Shown here in pieces: positions 8,140 to 15,900 of a DNA stretch of 47,762 nucleotides. The notes under the pieces were generated by a model. That model had not been told where the DNA came from. It searched no databases and saw nothing but the letters and a program-made list of their open reading frames with translations. Position numbers and translations under genes: made by a program. Within the stretch, counting starts at the first letter, position 1, and the number at the start of each line of letters is the position of its first letter. This DNA is from CAYOZN01 sp964408455 (GTDB taxonomy: Bacteria > Planctomycetota > Phycisphaerae > UBA1845 > UTPLA1), in assembly GCA_964408455.1 (NCBI GenBank), contig CAYOZN010000034.1, positions 1-47,762 of the forward strand, in the 5' to 3' direction.

Positions 8140-9204
8140 ATGGCTGCCGGTATGAGTCGCCAGAAACGGGAAACTCACGAGTTCGACGCGGTGCGGAAGG
8201 ACGGCACCGCGATCGCAGAGATCAAGTTCTCCGTGGATGCCCTTCGCACGGTGCGAACGGCCCTCATCAAGCTCGCCTATGGAATGGAAGAGCGGCCCAA
8301 AGCTCATGGATACCTGGTGCTCGTCGATTCCGGGATCACGAAAAGCCGCCTTCACGACGAATGGCGGCGTGCCGCAGCCGTGCTCAAGCCACGAATCCTT
8401 GAGGCCCTCACAATCTGCATCTCATCGCCGACAAGCGACCTACGCGGGATACCCTACGATCCGCCTAAAGCGATTCAGCGCTGGCTGCATGAGGTCATTG
8501 AGCGAGAATCCCAGCGAACGCCGCGAGCGGCGGAACGAATCGACTTCGATTTCATCGTTCGCAAGCTGCTCATCCATCAGTGGCTAATGCATCGGGAGCC
8601 GCAGACCACGGCTTCGTTAACCAACGCAGCCGGATGCTCCTACCCCACCGTGGCACGCACCCTGAAAATGCTCGGTGGCCTTCTGAAACGCGACTCGGAT
8701 CGTTCCGTCGGCCTGAAGTACTTCCCGGAGCGGGAGTTTTCGCATCTTCTTGCCAAGGCGGAGCGGGCACGATCAACGACTCGCTTCGTGGATCGTTCGG
8801 GACAGCCGCGAAGCGTAGAGTTGCATCTCCGGCGACTTCAGAAACTCAACCCGCCCGGTGTCGCGGTTGGCGGAAGCGTGGGTGCCCGTCATTACCTGCC
8901 AAGCCTGGACTTGGTGGGCGCGCCTCGGCTCGATCTGTCGGTTCACTGCCACGACTCCCCCTTCGACGTGTCGTTCGTGAAACGACTTGACCCCGCCCTT
9001 GAGCGGGTGGACGATCCACTCAAGCCCGCTACCGTGGTCGTGCATGCCGTTCGCCACGCGATCTCGCTGTTCGCCCCACGGAAGTCGGGGCTCGCCTGGG
9101 CCGATCCGCTTGAATGCTTGTTCGACCTGCACGAGTGTCGGTTGGAAGCTCAAGCCCGGCAATTTTTGAATGGCCTTGAGAATGGCCGCGTGAGCAAAAC
9201 TTGA
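8140..9204 (+). CDS. AbiEi-like winged-helix antitoxin with PD-(D/E)XK-like N-terminus
   Basis: A 354-residue protein. Residues 14-63 look like the core of a PD-(D/E)XK nuclease fold: a strand with Asp16, a strand 'TAIAEIKFS' with Glu27-x-Lys29, a helix, and the strand 'GYLVLVDS'. The helix that normally precedes the Asp is missing, so the domain may be shortened or inactive. Residues 136-200 form a winged helix-turn-helix ('TTASLTNAAGCSYPTVARTLKML'). The C-terminal half (about 220-340) resembles the domain after the wing in large AbiEi-family proteins. The stop codon overlaps the start of the nucleotidyltransferase gene, the arrangement of AbiEi/AbiEii toxin-antitoxin operons. It probably represses the operon through the upstream direct repeats. 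A second ATG at 8152 is an alternative start. Confidence 0.8.
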   Translation: MAAGMSRQKRETHEFDAVRKDGTAIAEIKFSVDALRTVRTALIKLAYGMEERPKAHGYLVLVDSGITKSRLHDEWRRAAAVLKPRILEALTICISSPTSDLRGIPYDPPKAIQRWLHEVIERESQRTPRAAERIDFDFIVRKLLIHQWLMHREPQTTASLTNAAGCSYPTVARTLKMLGGLLKRDSDRSVGLKYFPEREFSHLLAKAERARSTTRFVDRSGQPRSVELHLRRLQKLNPPGVAVGGSVGARHYLPSLDLVGAPRLDLSVHCHDSPFDVSFVKRLDPALERVDDPLKPATVVVHAVRHAISLFAPRKSGLAWADPLECLFDLHECRLEAQARQFLNGLENGRVSKT

Positions 9205-10103
9205 GCATCGACGCAAAAGAGATCTGTCCTGAAGCCGTATTGAAAGTGGTCGTCCGCGCAATCCCACTGGAAGTGCATCCGAACATCATCATCATCGGGA
9301 GCCTCGCTGCCGCTTACTGGCTCTCGGACGAAGACTCGTCGTACATCGTTAGGACGAAAGATGTGGACAGCGTGCTCGCCCCTCGTGGGGCGGCGAAGAA
9401 TAAAGGGCGGATGGTCGCCGAAAAACTGATTGCGGCGGGGTGGACGCAAAAGGCGAGCGGTGATTTCGCGAAACCTGGTACGGCGGAAACGGCGGAGGAG
9501 AACCTCCCGGCCCTTCGCCTTTACCCGCCGAACAACAACGATTGGTTCATTGAGCTACTGACGGAGCCGGAATCAGAAGATCAGACGGCACGAAACTGGA
9601 TGCGATTCGCCCTTGCCAGTGGCGAGCATTTCGGCCTGCCGAGCTTTCGGTTCACGAGCATTGCGACGTTTGATGCGAAGCAAACCAAGTTCGGTATTCG
9701 GGCCGCACGGCCTGAAATGATGACCCTGGCGAATCTGCTTGAGCATCCGACTATTAAGCCGGACTTGATTCAAGGAACGACGACGAAACGAAGCAACAAG
9801 GACTTAGGCCGCGTGCTCGCGATCGCCCGTTTGTCGAGCGAAGAGCAGATCGATGAATGGGCGGGACTTTGGCTGCGTGCGTTGAGGGCGAAGTTTCCGA
9901 AAGGCTGGATGCAACTGGCGGTGCGTGCCGGGGACGGCCTCAAGGCACTGATCGAGAGTCCCGCCGATCTGCAAGAGGCGGTCGAGAGCTGCAACAACGG
10001 CCTTCTGGCCAGCCGTAACGTGACCGCTGAGCAATTGAAGGCGACGGGCGAGCGACTGATGCGATCGGCGATTGAGGACCTGACGCAACTCGCCAGGAGG
10101 TAG
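9201..10103 (+). CDS. AbiEii-like nucleotidyltransferase, probable toxin
   Basis: This 300-residue protein has the signature of the minimal nucleotidyltransferase fold: 'IIIGSLAAAYWL' with Gly33-Ser34 after a strand, then 'TKDVDSVLAP' with Asp54 and Asp56 as metal ligands. This is the G-S ... D-x-D pattern of AbiEii/MenA-type toxins, which attach nucleotides to tRNA or other targets. A TTG start at 9201 overlaps the upstream stop (TTGA), indicating coupled translation; no ATG fits better. The C-terminal half is helical and ends at 'IEDLTQLARR'. Together with the upstream gene it forms a type IV toxin-antitoxin or abortive-infection pair. The substrate and activity cannot be told from sequence. 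Confidence 0.82.
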   Translation: MSIDAKEICPEAVLKVVVRAIPLEVHPNIIIIGSLAAAYWLSDEDSSYIVRTKDVDSVLAPRGAAKNKGRMVAEKLIAAGWTQKASGDFAKPGTAETAEENLPALRLYPPNNNDWFIELLTEPESEDQTARNWMRFALASGEHFGLPSFRFTSIATFDAKQTKFGIRAARPEMMTLANLLEHPTIKPDLIQGTTTKRSNKDLGRVLAIARLSSEEQIDEWAGLWLRALRAKFPKGWMQLAVRAGDGLKALIESPADLQEAVESCNNGLLASRNVTAEQLKATGERLMRSAIEDLTQLARR

Positions 10104-10111
10104 CTCCGGCC

Positions 10112-10462
10112 TCATCCGTGTTGAACCGCTTTGATATCCGCGTTCGTGATAGATTCCTGAATACGTCTGCGAATCTCCGCTCTTGCGAGATCGTCCACGG
10201 GCTTGGACGCTGCGGCTCGGAGCCGTTGGTCGCGGTGATGCTTCGCTGCACGAACCGGCCATGAAATGGCTTGGAGCGTCGTCCCTGCTGCATCTTCGTC
10301 CGCCTGCGAAACAAACCTCCAAAGCCGCTGGTGAACGACAGTTGCGAAAAGACCTGGAGCGTTTCGCGTCCCCTTTGCTCGTGCATGCTCGGCTGTAGGC
10401 CCAAGCCCCTTTGGCTTGTGCAAACGACACGATGGAAGTTCGTTGGAATGCGTCCGGGCCAT
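10112..10462 (-). CDS. Doubtful small hypothetical protein
   Basis: A 116-residue frame reads from ATG 10462 to a stop at 10112, convergent with the nucleotidyltransferase gene. It is rich in Arg, Ala and His at first, but the last third ('VDDLARAEIRRRIQESITN') has the amphipathic character of a real protein. The perfect palindrome at 10487-10504 sits 25 bases upstream and would suit an operator. No family is recognised and there is no strong ribosome site, so it may be chance coding over island debris. Confidence 0.2.
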   Translation of the reverse strand: MARTHSNELPSCRLHKPKGLGPTAEHARAKGTRNAPGLFATVVHQRLWRFVSQADEDAAGTTLQAISWPVRAAKHHRDQRLRAAASKPVDDLARAEIRRRIQESITNADIKAVQHG

Positions 10463-10482
10463 GTGACAAGCTCAGAAGCTCT

Positions 10483-10504
10483 GCTAAGTGGTACGTACCA
10501 CTTT
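10483..10504. repeat. Right copy of flanking repeat with perfect 18-bp palindrome
   Basis: GCTAAGTGGTACGTA (10483-10497) repeats the left copy at 7810-7824. Here it lies in the perfect palindrome AAGTGGTACGTACCACTT (10487-10504). A palindrome of this length suggests binding by a dimeric regulator or a recombination core. Confidence 0.75.
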
Positions 10505-10584
10505 GACAGGCCCCAGGAATCGCACTGGCCGACGTTGGATAGGTACGCTAACTCGTGTTCAGCACAGCAATTATATCAAATTCT

Positions 10585-10624
10585 GGCGACGGGATTCGAA
10601 CCCGCGACGTCCAGCTCGGGAAGC
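10585..10624 (-). other. 3'-half tRNA-Gly(CCC)-like fragment, probable att remnant
   Basis: On the minus strand this segment reads like the second half of a tRNA: an anticodon-loop region (TTCCCGA), the 3' anticodon strand, a short variable region, a complete T-arm (GCGGG TTCGAAT CCCGT) and the start of the 3' acceptor strand (CGCC). No matching 5' half lies upstream and no CCA follows, so it is not a working gene. Integrases commonly use exactly this anticodon-to-3'-end block as attachment site and leave a copy at one end of an island. The Gly(CCC) identity is by resemblance only. Confidence 0.55.
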
Positions 10625-10747
10625 CCACGAGTTCATTCTGTCGTAAAATCGTGGAGACGGGCGAGCGCGTTCTCCGCGCTACAGAACGCTCGCAACCCTC
10701 TACCAAAGCCACAGTTACAAGTATCAAAGCAGCCCCTTCCTGCCGAG

Positions 10748-10775
10748 TTGACACGAAACGCTACATAATAATAAT
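10748..10775 (+). promoter_or_regulatory. Promoter and possible PerR box of PerR-type gene
   Basis: A consensus TTGACA (10748-10753) is followed after 16 bases by AATAAT (10770-10775). The AT-rich stretch at 10764-10777, read on the other strand, has an ATTATTAT core recalling the PerR/Fur box, which would allow autorepression. The distance to ATG 10787 leaves only a few leader bases. Confidence 0.45.
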
Positions 10776-10786
10776 TACCATCCGTG

Positions 10787-11251
10787 ATGGAATACCAAGC
10801 CAGTGACAAAGCCAGTCGGCTTGAACATCTCGCAAGACTATGCAGAGAGCGCGGACTTGCGCTGACGGTCCAGCGTCGCATCATCCTCGAAACTGTGCTC
10901 GATCGCGACGATCACCCCACAGCAGACCAGGTTTATGACGACGTGCAGCTGCGCATTCCAGGCGTGTCGCGCACCACCGTCTATCGCGTGCTCGACACGC
11001 TGGTGAGACTCGGCGTGCTGGCCAGGCCCTGCACACCCGGCGCCGTTCAGCGCTTCGATCCTGGCACCCATCGCCACCATCACCTCGTGTGCACGCGATG
11101 CGATCGCGTCTCGGACCTGGACGACGAACAGTTCAACGCGATTCAGTTTCCCGACGTCGACGCGAGCGAGTTCAAGATCGAGGACTACTCGATCCACTTC
11201 CGGGGAATTTGCCGCGCGTGCTGCGATAGCGAATCCGGCACGACGCCGTAA
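10787..11251 (+). CDS. Fur-family peroxide regulator, PerR type
   Basis: This 154-residue regulator has an N-terminal winged helix ('SRTTVYRVLDTLVRLGVL', about 61-78) and a C-terminal metal-binding dimer domain. Two CxxC pairs, Cys102/Cys105 and Cys142/Cys145, make the structural zinc site. The regulatory site fits PerR better than Fur: His43, Asp91 (in 'RFDPG', where PerR has Asp85), His97/His99 and Asp110 line up with the B. subtilis PerR ligands by spacing. PerR proteins sense hydrogen peroxide by metal-catalysed His oxidation and then release DNA. A GTG directly before the ATG is an alternative start. The next gene on the same strand, a di-haem peroxidase, is an expected target. Confidence 0.88.
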   Translation: MEYQASDKASRLEHLARLCRERGLALTVQRRIILETVLDRDDHPTADQVYDDVQLRIPGVSRTTVYRVLDTLVRLGVLARPCTPGAVQRFDPGTHRHHHLVCTRCDRVSDLDDEQFNAIQFPDVDASEFKIEDYSIHFRGICRACCDSESGTTP

Positions 11252-11366
11252 CCGTTCGATCCAGCATCTCGACAGGAGGCACCGGCCACGCATCGAAGGA
11301 CAGCGGCTCGGTCGGGGCAGGGAGCAAGTCGGAAAAGAACCATCGTCAAAGTAGAAGGAGGCTGCC

Positions 11367-12782
11367 ATGCAGGTACCAGAAGAACGCCGAAAACACCCTC
11401 GCGACCGCAGGTGGAATCGACTGATCTGCGCGATCGCGGTTCTCGTCGCGCCCGCTCTGTTGATCGGAGAGGACAAGCCGTCGAGCTATTCACCGGTCGT
11501 CGTGACCGAGCCATTCGCCAAGATCAAGGCGAGAATGGAAAACGCGAAGCCGGACATCATGAATCGGCAGATGTCGCTGCTTGAGGAGCGTTACGATCTC
11601 AAGGACAATCCGGCGACCGGCATCAAGATGTCGCGCGGCAAGAACATTCAGGCCGGCGTCCGTGTGAAACTGCCGGCGGGATCGACATGGGCGCAACTCG
11701 CCTCGATGTCGCCCGAAGACATCCGGGCGAAGGGCCTTTGGCCAAAGGGCTTCCTGCCTTTGTCGCACCCCAACCATGCCGAGGGCGGCATGGTCTTTCC
11801 ACAGCACCATATCGACGAGATCAACGCCCAGGAGGCCCGCGATCTGACGCGGTTCGATCTCGATTACGATCTGCCCGCTCACTTCCTGCCCGAATTTCCC
11901 CCGGCGATTTTTCTCACCACGCGGCCCGACCTGGGCGACGTCTCGCGAGGGCAGCTCGTCACGATCATGAACTTCTATGATCTGTTCAACGGCCTGCTCA
12001 ATCCGAAACAGATCGAGGGACTGCGTCTGCTGGTGACGCCGTTTGCCCAGCAGCAGTTCAACCAGACCGAGGATCGCCGCTCGGCCCTGCCCAGCCGTGG
12101 CGTCAGTTGCTTCGACTGCCACGTGAACGGCCACACCAACGCGGCGACGCACCTGGTCGGCGACATTCGCCCGCAGCAGTTTCGCCACCGCATTGATACG
12201 CCCAGTCTGCGCGGCGTGAACGTGCAACGCCTGTTCGGATCGCAGCGGGCCCTGAAGACTGTTGAAGACTTCACCGAGTTCGAGCAGCGCGCTGCCTATT
12301 TCGACGGCGATCCCGTCATTGCCACCAAGAAGGGCGCGAACATCCTTGAGCGCGGAAGCCAGGTCCACGCAATGGCCGAGTTTCAAGCCCTGCTCGACTT
12401 TCCACCCGCGCCCAAGCTCAATCTCCTGGGCCGTCTCGATCCGGCCCGCGCCAGCGATGCCGAAAAACGCGGGGAAGAACTCTTCTTCGGAAAGGCCCTG
12501 TGCTCAGTCTGTCACATCGCGCCTTACTACACCGACAACCTGATGCACAACCTGCAAACCGAACGATTCTATGAGACGCAGATGGTGAACGGTCGATTGG
12601 CCTCGGCCGATGGGCCCATCAAGACCTTCCCGCTCCGAGGCATCAAGGACTCGCCGCCCTACCTGCACGACGGTCGCCTGCTGACACTCGAAGACACGGT
12701 TGAATTCTTCAATCTGGTGCTCGGCCTGAAACTCAATGACCAGGAGAAGCAGGACCTGGTTGCGTTCATGCTGGCGCTATAG
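11367..12782 (+). CDS. Di-haem cytochrome c peroxidase family protein (MauG/CcpA-like)
   Basis: A 471-residue exported protein with a signal segment at about 17-35, preceded by a near-perfect AAGGAGG ribosome site at 11354-11360. Two c-type haem motifs are visible: 'CFDCH' (Cys248-His252) and 'CSVCH' (Cys379-His383), spaced as in bacterial di-haem peroxidases. The C-terminal 'FKTFPLRGIKDSPPYLHDGRLLTLEDTVEFF' is also diagnostic: these enzymes end with the 'P.R.I..T.PY.H.G...TL...V.F' pattern. It would reduce hydrogen peroxide in the periplasm using electrons from a c-type cytochrome. It lies 115 bases after the PerR-type gene, which supports peroxide control. Some members oxidise other substrates, so peroxidase activity is probable but not certain. 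Confidence 0.9.
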   Translation: MQVPEERRKHPRDRRWNRLICAIAVLVAPALLIGEDKPSSYSPVVVTEPFAKIKARMENAKPDIMNRQMSLLEERYDLKDNPATGIKMSRGKNIQAGVRVKLPAGSTWAQLASMSPEDIRAKGLWPKGFLPLSHPNHAEGGMVFPQHHIDEINAQEARDLTRFDLDYDLPAHFLPEFPPAIFLTTRPDLGDVSRGQLVTIMNFYDLFNGLLNPKQIEGLRLLVTPFAQQQFNQTEDRRSALPSRGVSCFDCHVNGHTNAATHLVGDIRPQQFRHRIDTPSLRGVNVQRLFGSQRALKTVEDFTEFEQRAAYFDGDPVIATKKGANILERGSQVHAMAEFQALLDFPPAPKLNLLGRLDPARASDAEKRGEELFFGKALCSVCHIAPYYTDNLMHNLQTERFYETQMVNGRLASADGPIKTFPLRGIKDSPPYLHDGRLLTLEDTVEFFNLVLGLKLNDQEKQDLVAFMLAL

Positions 12783-12833
12783 CGTGAAAGTAGTTTTCCT
12801 CGGCCGCCATGGCCGGGCGCCAGACTGCTCTCA

Positions 12834-12878
12834 AACGGGGCGACCGGTATTTGAACCCGGCGCCCCGTTCGCTTTTTT
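12834..12878 (+). terminator. Rho-independent terminator after the peroxidase gene
   Basis: AACGGGGCG (12834-12842) pairs with CGCCCCGTT (12861-12869), with an inner CCGG/CCGG stem, and TTTTTT follows at 12873-12878. It ends the PerR-peroxidase unit and lies between convergent genes, so it may also limit read-through from carB. Confidence 0.85.
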
Positions 12879-12988
12879 GGCCGAGTCTGTCACGCGTATG
12901 AATACAACAGCGGCGGTGTGCGCCGCCCGCGACGATCGACATCCGGCATGGCAGCGCCGGTATCGACCGGTTCGAACCATCCCCGTGC

Positions 12989-15900
12989 TCATCGGCCAAA
13001 GAGCGGCGCTTCGTCGGCGGCCGCCCCGGTTCTTCCGCCGTACTCCCGCCAGCTTCGCAAATCGAGCGACTCCACCGGGCGACGGCAGACCGTCTGCGCA
13101 AATCGGTGTGCCAGCTGAATGTTCGTGATCAACGGCACGCCGGCGTCGATGGCCGCCCGCCGGATCATGTAATCGTTCTCCAGTTCCCGCTTGCTGGCAT
13201 CCTTGGGAATATTGATCACCAGTTCCACTTCCCGCCGGCGTATCAATTCGAGCGCGTTCGGCGTTCCCTCATCCAGCGGCCATTGCACCGCCTCCACCGC
13301 CACGCCGCTGGCACTCAGAAACGCCGCCGTCCCCTGCGTCGCAAACAGCCGCACGCCCGATTCCGCCAGGTCCCGCGCACTGTGCAAAAAGGCCGCCTTG
13401 TCCTCGACCGGGCCGGTGGACAGCAGGGCCGCCTTGATCGGGGCGCGATAGCCGACGGACAGCATCGCCTTGAGAAACGCGTCCTCAAAGTCTTCGCCGA
13501 TGCATCCGACTTCGCCGGTCGATGCCATTTCGACGCCCAGCACCGGGTCGGCCCCCGCCAGCCGCATGAACGAGAACTGCGGCGCCTTCACGCCGACGTG
13601 ATCCAGCTCGAACACCGAGCCGTCGATGCGCTTCACCGGCCGGCCGACGATCGCCCGCGTCGCCAGCTCGATGAAGTTCACGTTGAACACCTTCGACACG
13701 AAGGGCATCGACCGCGACGCCCGCAGGTTGCATTCGATCACCATCACGTGATTGTCGCGGGCCATGAACTGGATGTTGAACGGCCCGCTGACGCGCAGCG
13801 CCGCCGCGATCCGCCGGGCGATGTGCTTGGCCCGCCGCGTCGTTTCCAGGTACGTTCGCTGCGGCGGCAGGACGATCGTCGCATCGCCCGAGTGCACGCC
13901 GGCGTTCTCAATGTGTTCGCTGATGGCGTAGGCGACGATTTCGCCATCCGCCGCGACCGCGTCAATCTCGATTTCCTTGGCCCCCGTGATGAATTGCGTG
14001 ATGACCGTCGGGTGCTCGCGCGAGACATCGGCCGCGCGCTCGAGCACGGCGTCGAGCATGTCCTCGTTCTCGGCCACCGCCATGGCCGCGCCCGACAGCA
14101 CGTACGATGGCCGCACCAGCACCGGATAGCCGACGCGCTGTGCAAAGGCCCTGGCATCGGCCGAAGACGTCACCTCCGCCCACGGCGGCTGATGAATGCC
14201 GAGTTCGTCGCACAGGGCCGAGAAGCGGTGGCGATTCTCGGCACGATCGATCGCCTCCGCCGCCGTTCCGAACAGCGGTATGCCGCAGGCGGCCAGCTTC
14301 GTGGCCAGGTTATTCGGCGTCTGGCCGCCGACCGACACCACGACGCCCGCCACCTTTTCGCGCTCGGCGATTTCCCGAATTGTCTCGACCGTGATCTCAT
14401 CGAAGTAGAGCCGGTCGCACTCGTCGTAGTCGGTGCTCACGGTCTCCGGATTGCAGTTGAGCATGATGGTGCGATGGCCGAGGCGACGCAGCGTTCGCAC
14501 CGTGTTCACGCAGCACCAGTCGAATTCGACGCTGCTGCCGATGCGGTATGCCCCCGAGCCCAGCACCAGCACCGGCGGGGGGCCGTCGAAGGCGACGTCG
14601 CTGCGGGTGCCCTGGTACGTGAGATAAAGATAATTCGTCTTCGCCGGATACTCGCCGGCGAGCGTGTCGATCTGCTTGACGCACGGCACGATGCCCGACG
14701 CGACACGCTGCTGTCGCACGGCGTCTTCGCCGATGCCGGCCAGTGCCGCAATCTGGGCATCGGCAAAGCCCGCCTCCTTCGCCTCCAGCAACAGAGCGGC
14801 CGATATTAAGTCTCCTCCGTCGGCGGCCCCCTCCACCCCGGCACCGCCGCGCTGCGATGCCACGCGCTCGACTTCGCCGGCAATCTCCACAAGACGGCGT
14901 ATCCGGTGCAGGAACCAGCGGTCAATCGCCGTCAGTTCGGCCACGCGGTCGACGGAGTATCCGAGCTGAAAGGCCCGCGCCACGGCGAATATGCGGCGGT
15001 CGGTCGGTTCCGCAAGCTCGACGTCCAATTCGCCGAACGCCGTCTCTGCCGTCGGAACGACACCGGGCTGGCCGACCTCCAGCATGCGCAGCGACTTTTG
15101 CAGCGCCTCCTCAAACGTCCGTCCGATCGCCATCACCTCGCCGACGCTCTTCATCGCCGAGCCCAGCCGCGTGGAGACGCCGCGGAATTTCTTCAGGTCC
15201 CACCGCGGCGCCTTCACCACCACGTAATCCAGCGCCGGCTCGAAACACGCCCGCGTCGCCCCGGTCACCTTGTTGGGAATGTCCGTCAGCAGTTGCCCCA
15301 GCGCCAGCTTCGCCGCCACGAAGGCCAGCGGATAGCCCGTCGCCTTCGATGCCAGCGCGCTGCTCCGCGAAAGGCGCGCATTCACCTCGATCACGCGATA
15401 GTCGTCCGAATGCGGATCGAGCCCGAACTGGATGTTGCACTCCCCCACCACGCCAAGATGCCGGATCACGCGGATCGAGATCTCCCGCAGCATGTGATAC
15501 TGACGGTCGGTCAGCGTCTGGCTCGGCGCCACCACGATCGACTCGCCGGTGTGAATCCCCAGCGGGTCGACGTTTTCCATGTTGCAGACGGTGATGCAGT
15601 TGTCCGCCCGGTCGCGTACGACTTCATATTCGACCTCTTTCCAGCCATTCAACCATTCTTCGATCAGCACCTGCGGGGCATGGGCGAAGGCGGCCCGGGC
15701 CCGTTCGATCAACTGCGCGCGATCGGCGCACATGCCCGAGCCCAGCCCGCCCAATGCAAAGGCCGCCCGCAACATGACGGGATAGCCGATCTCGTCGGCA
15801 GCCTGTGCCGCCACGTCGACACTTTCGCAGAGGGTGCCACGCTGGCTCGGTTCCCCGGCATCTCCCGACGCGCCGGCACGACCTGTGGCGCCGGTTACCA

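Larger units (their letters stand above)
10104..10786. other. Intergenic region right of the AbiE-like module
   Basis: These 683 bases hold no certain gene. They contain, in order: a weak minus-strand reading frame (10112-10462), an 18-bp palindrome (10487-10504), a 40-bp 3'-half tRNA-like fragment (10585-10624) and the promoter of the PerR-type gene. The mixture of a tRNA remnant and repeats is typical of an island edge. Confidence 0.6.

Noticed and set aside
10651..10720. 5' half of a complete tRNA or tmRNA upstream of the T-arm fragment
   Set aside because: A TTCTG/CAGAA end match exists, but the enclosed length (about 106 bases) and lack of proper D- and anticodon arms do not give a cloverleaf.
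10555..10806. Plus-strand small frame reading 'SGDGIRTRDVQLGKP'
   Set aside because: This peptide is a well-known false translation of the antisense of tRNA T-arm and anticodon regions; the DNA is the tRNA-like remnant described above.
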